Assembly (NCBI RefSeq): GCF_900104805.1
Contig: NZ_LT629751.1
Span: 1-64,000, forward strand
Length of the DNA: 64,000 nt
DNA from: Pseudomonas oryzae
Lineage (GTDB): Bacteria; Pseudomonadota; Gammaproteobacteria; Pseudomonadales; Pseudomonadaceae
Direction of reading: 5' to 3'
Shown here: piece after piece, positions 63,988-64,000 of the stretch
Layout of the letters: every line of letters starts with the position of its first letter
Numbering within the stretch: position 1 is the stretch's first letter
The notes under the pieces: model-generated
The model's database searches: none
What the model was told of the DNA's origin: nothing
What the model saw: the letters and a program-made list of their open reading frames with translations, nothing else
Position numbers and translations under genes: made by a program

Positions 63988-64000
63988 GGTGCGCATGGCG
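63988..64000. repeat. REP-like unit of the GTAGGGTGCGC family, cut by the window edge
   Basis: GGTGCGCATGGCG is identical to the start of the inverted unit at 6322-6334. The remainder lies outside the window. Confidence 0.6.

Overview
The window is about 64 kb of high-GC, housekeeping-rich bacterial chromosome. It most likely comes from Pseudomonas or a close relative in the Pseudomonadaceae. The main reason is gene order: valS-holC-pepA / lptFG, then queA-tgt-yajC-secDF, suhB / trmJ-cysE-iscR-iscSUA-hscBA-fdx-iscX, ndk-rlmN-pilF-rodZ-ispG-hisS-yfgM-bamB-der is the arrangement known from that group. Protein sequences, strong GC bias at third codon positions and short REP-like intergenic palindromes agree. 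I see no prophage, insertion sequence, integron, CRISPR array or plasmid module.

Layout. 1-18.6 kb is a mosaic of short units. It holds a TauE/SafE permease, a double-CDGSH iron-sulfur protein, an SDR, a NYN-domain protein, an RhlE-type helicase, a zinc-ribbon membrane protein, a transaminase plus omega-amidase pair, a SorAB-type sulfite dehydrogenase, several small proteins, an MFS exporter, a membrane-anchored TAXI protein, a YjeH-type amino-acid exporter divergent from an Lrp regulator, YigZ, RlmF, and NhaD with a small HTH protein. 18.7-32.1 kb holds valS, holC, pepA (minus strand), lptFG (plus), an unrecognised lipoprotein, an RDD protein, tRNA-Leu(CAA), and ackA-pta. 32.4-55.7 kb is almost entirely plus-strand core biology: queuosine synthesis, Sec accessory proteins, tRNA methylation, cysteine synthesis, the complete ISC iron-sulfur assembly operon, and then isoprenoid, translation, cell-shape and outer-membrane genes. 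55.8-59.1 kb is minus-strand: a BaiN-like flavoprotein, a DinF-type MATE exporter and a YdcZ-type protein. 59.3-64 kb is the formate dehydrogenase operon fdnGHI.

How the genes connect. IscR, IscS, IscU, IscA, HscB, HscA, Fdx and IscX form one iron-sulfur assembly system. Its products are needed by RlmN, IspG and the FdnG/FdnH subunits in this same window. CysE supplies the cysteine that IscS desulfurates. YajC-SecDF and the YfgM-like protein serve Sec export, and BamB and LptFG serve outer-membrane assembly.

Most notable observation. fdnG is interrupted by an in-frame TGA (59857-59859) that should be read as selenocysteine 197. It is followed at once by a SECIS-like double stem with a bulged U and a GGUCU loop, the architecture of the E. 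coli SelB-binding element. An automatic caller would split the gene in two. The host must therefore have SelA, SelB, SelC and SelD, none of which lie in the window. I did not find a convincing undescribed multi-gene system. The best leads for new biology are the orphan lipoprotein at 26.5-27.9 kb, the REP-like palindrome families, and several intercistronic or leader hairpins.
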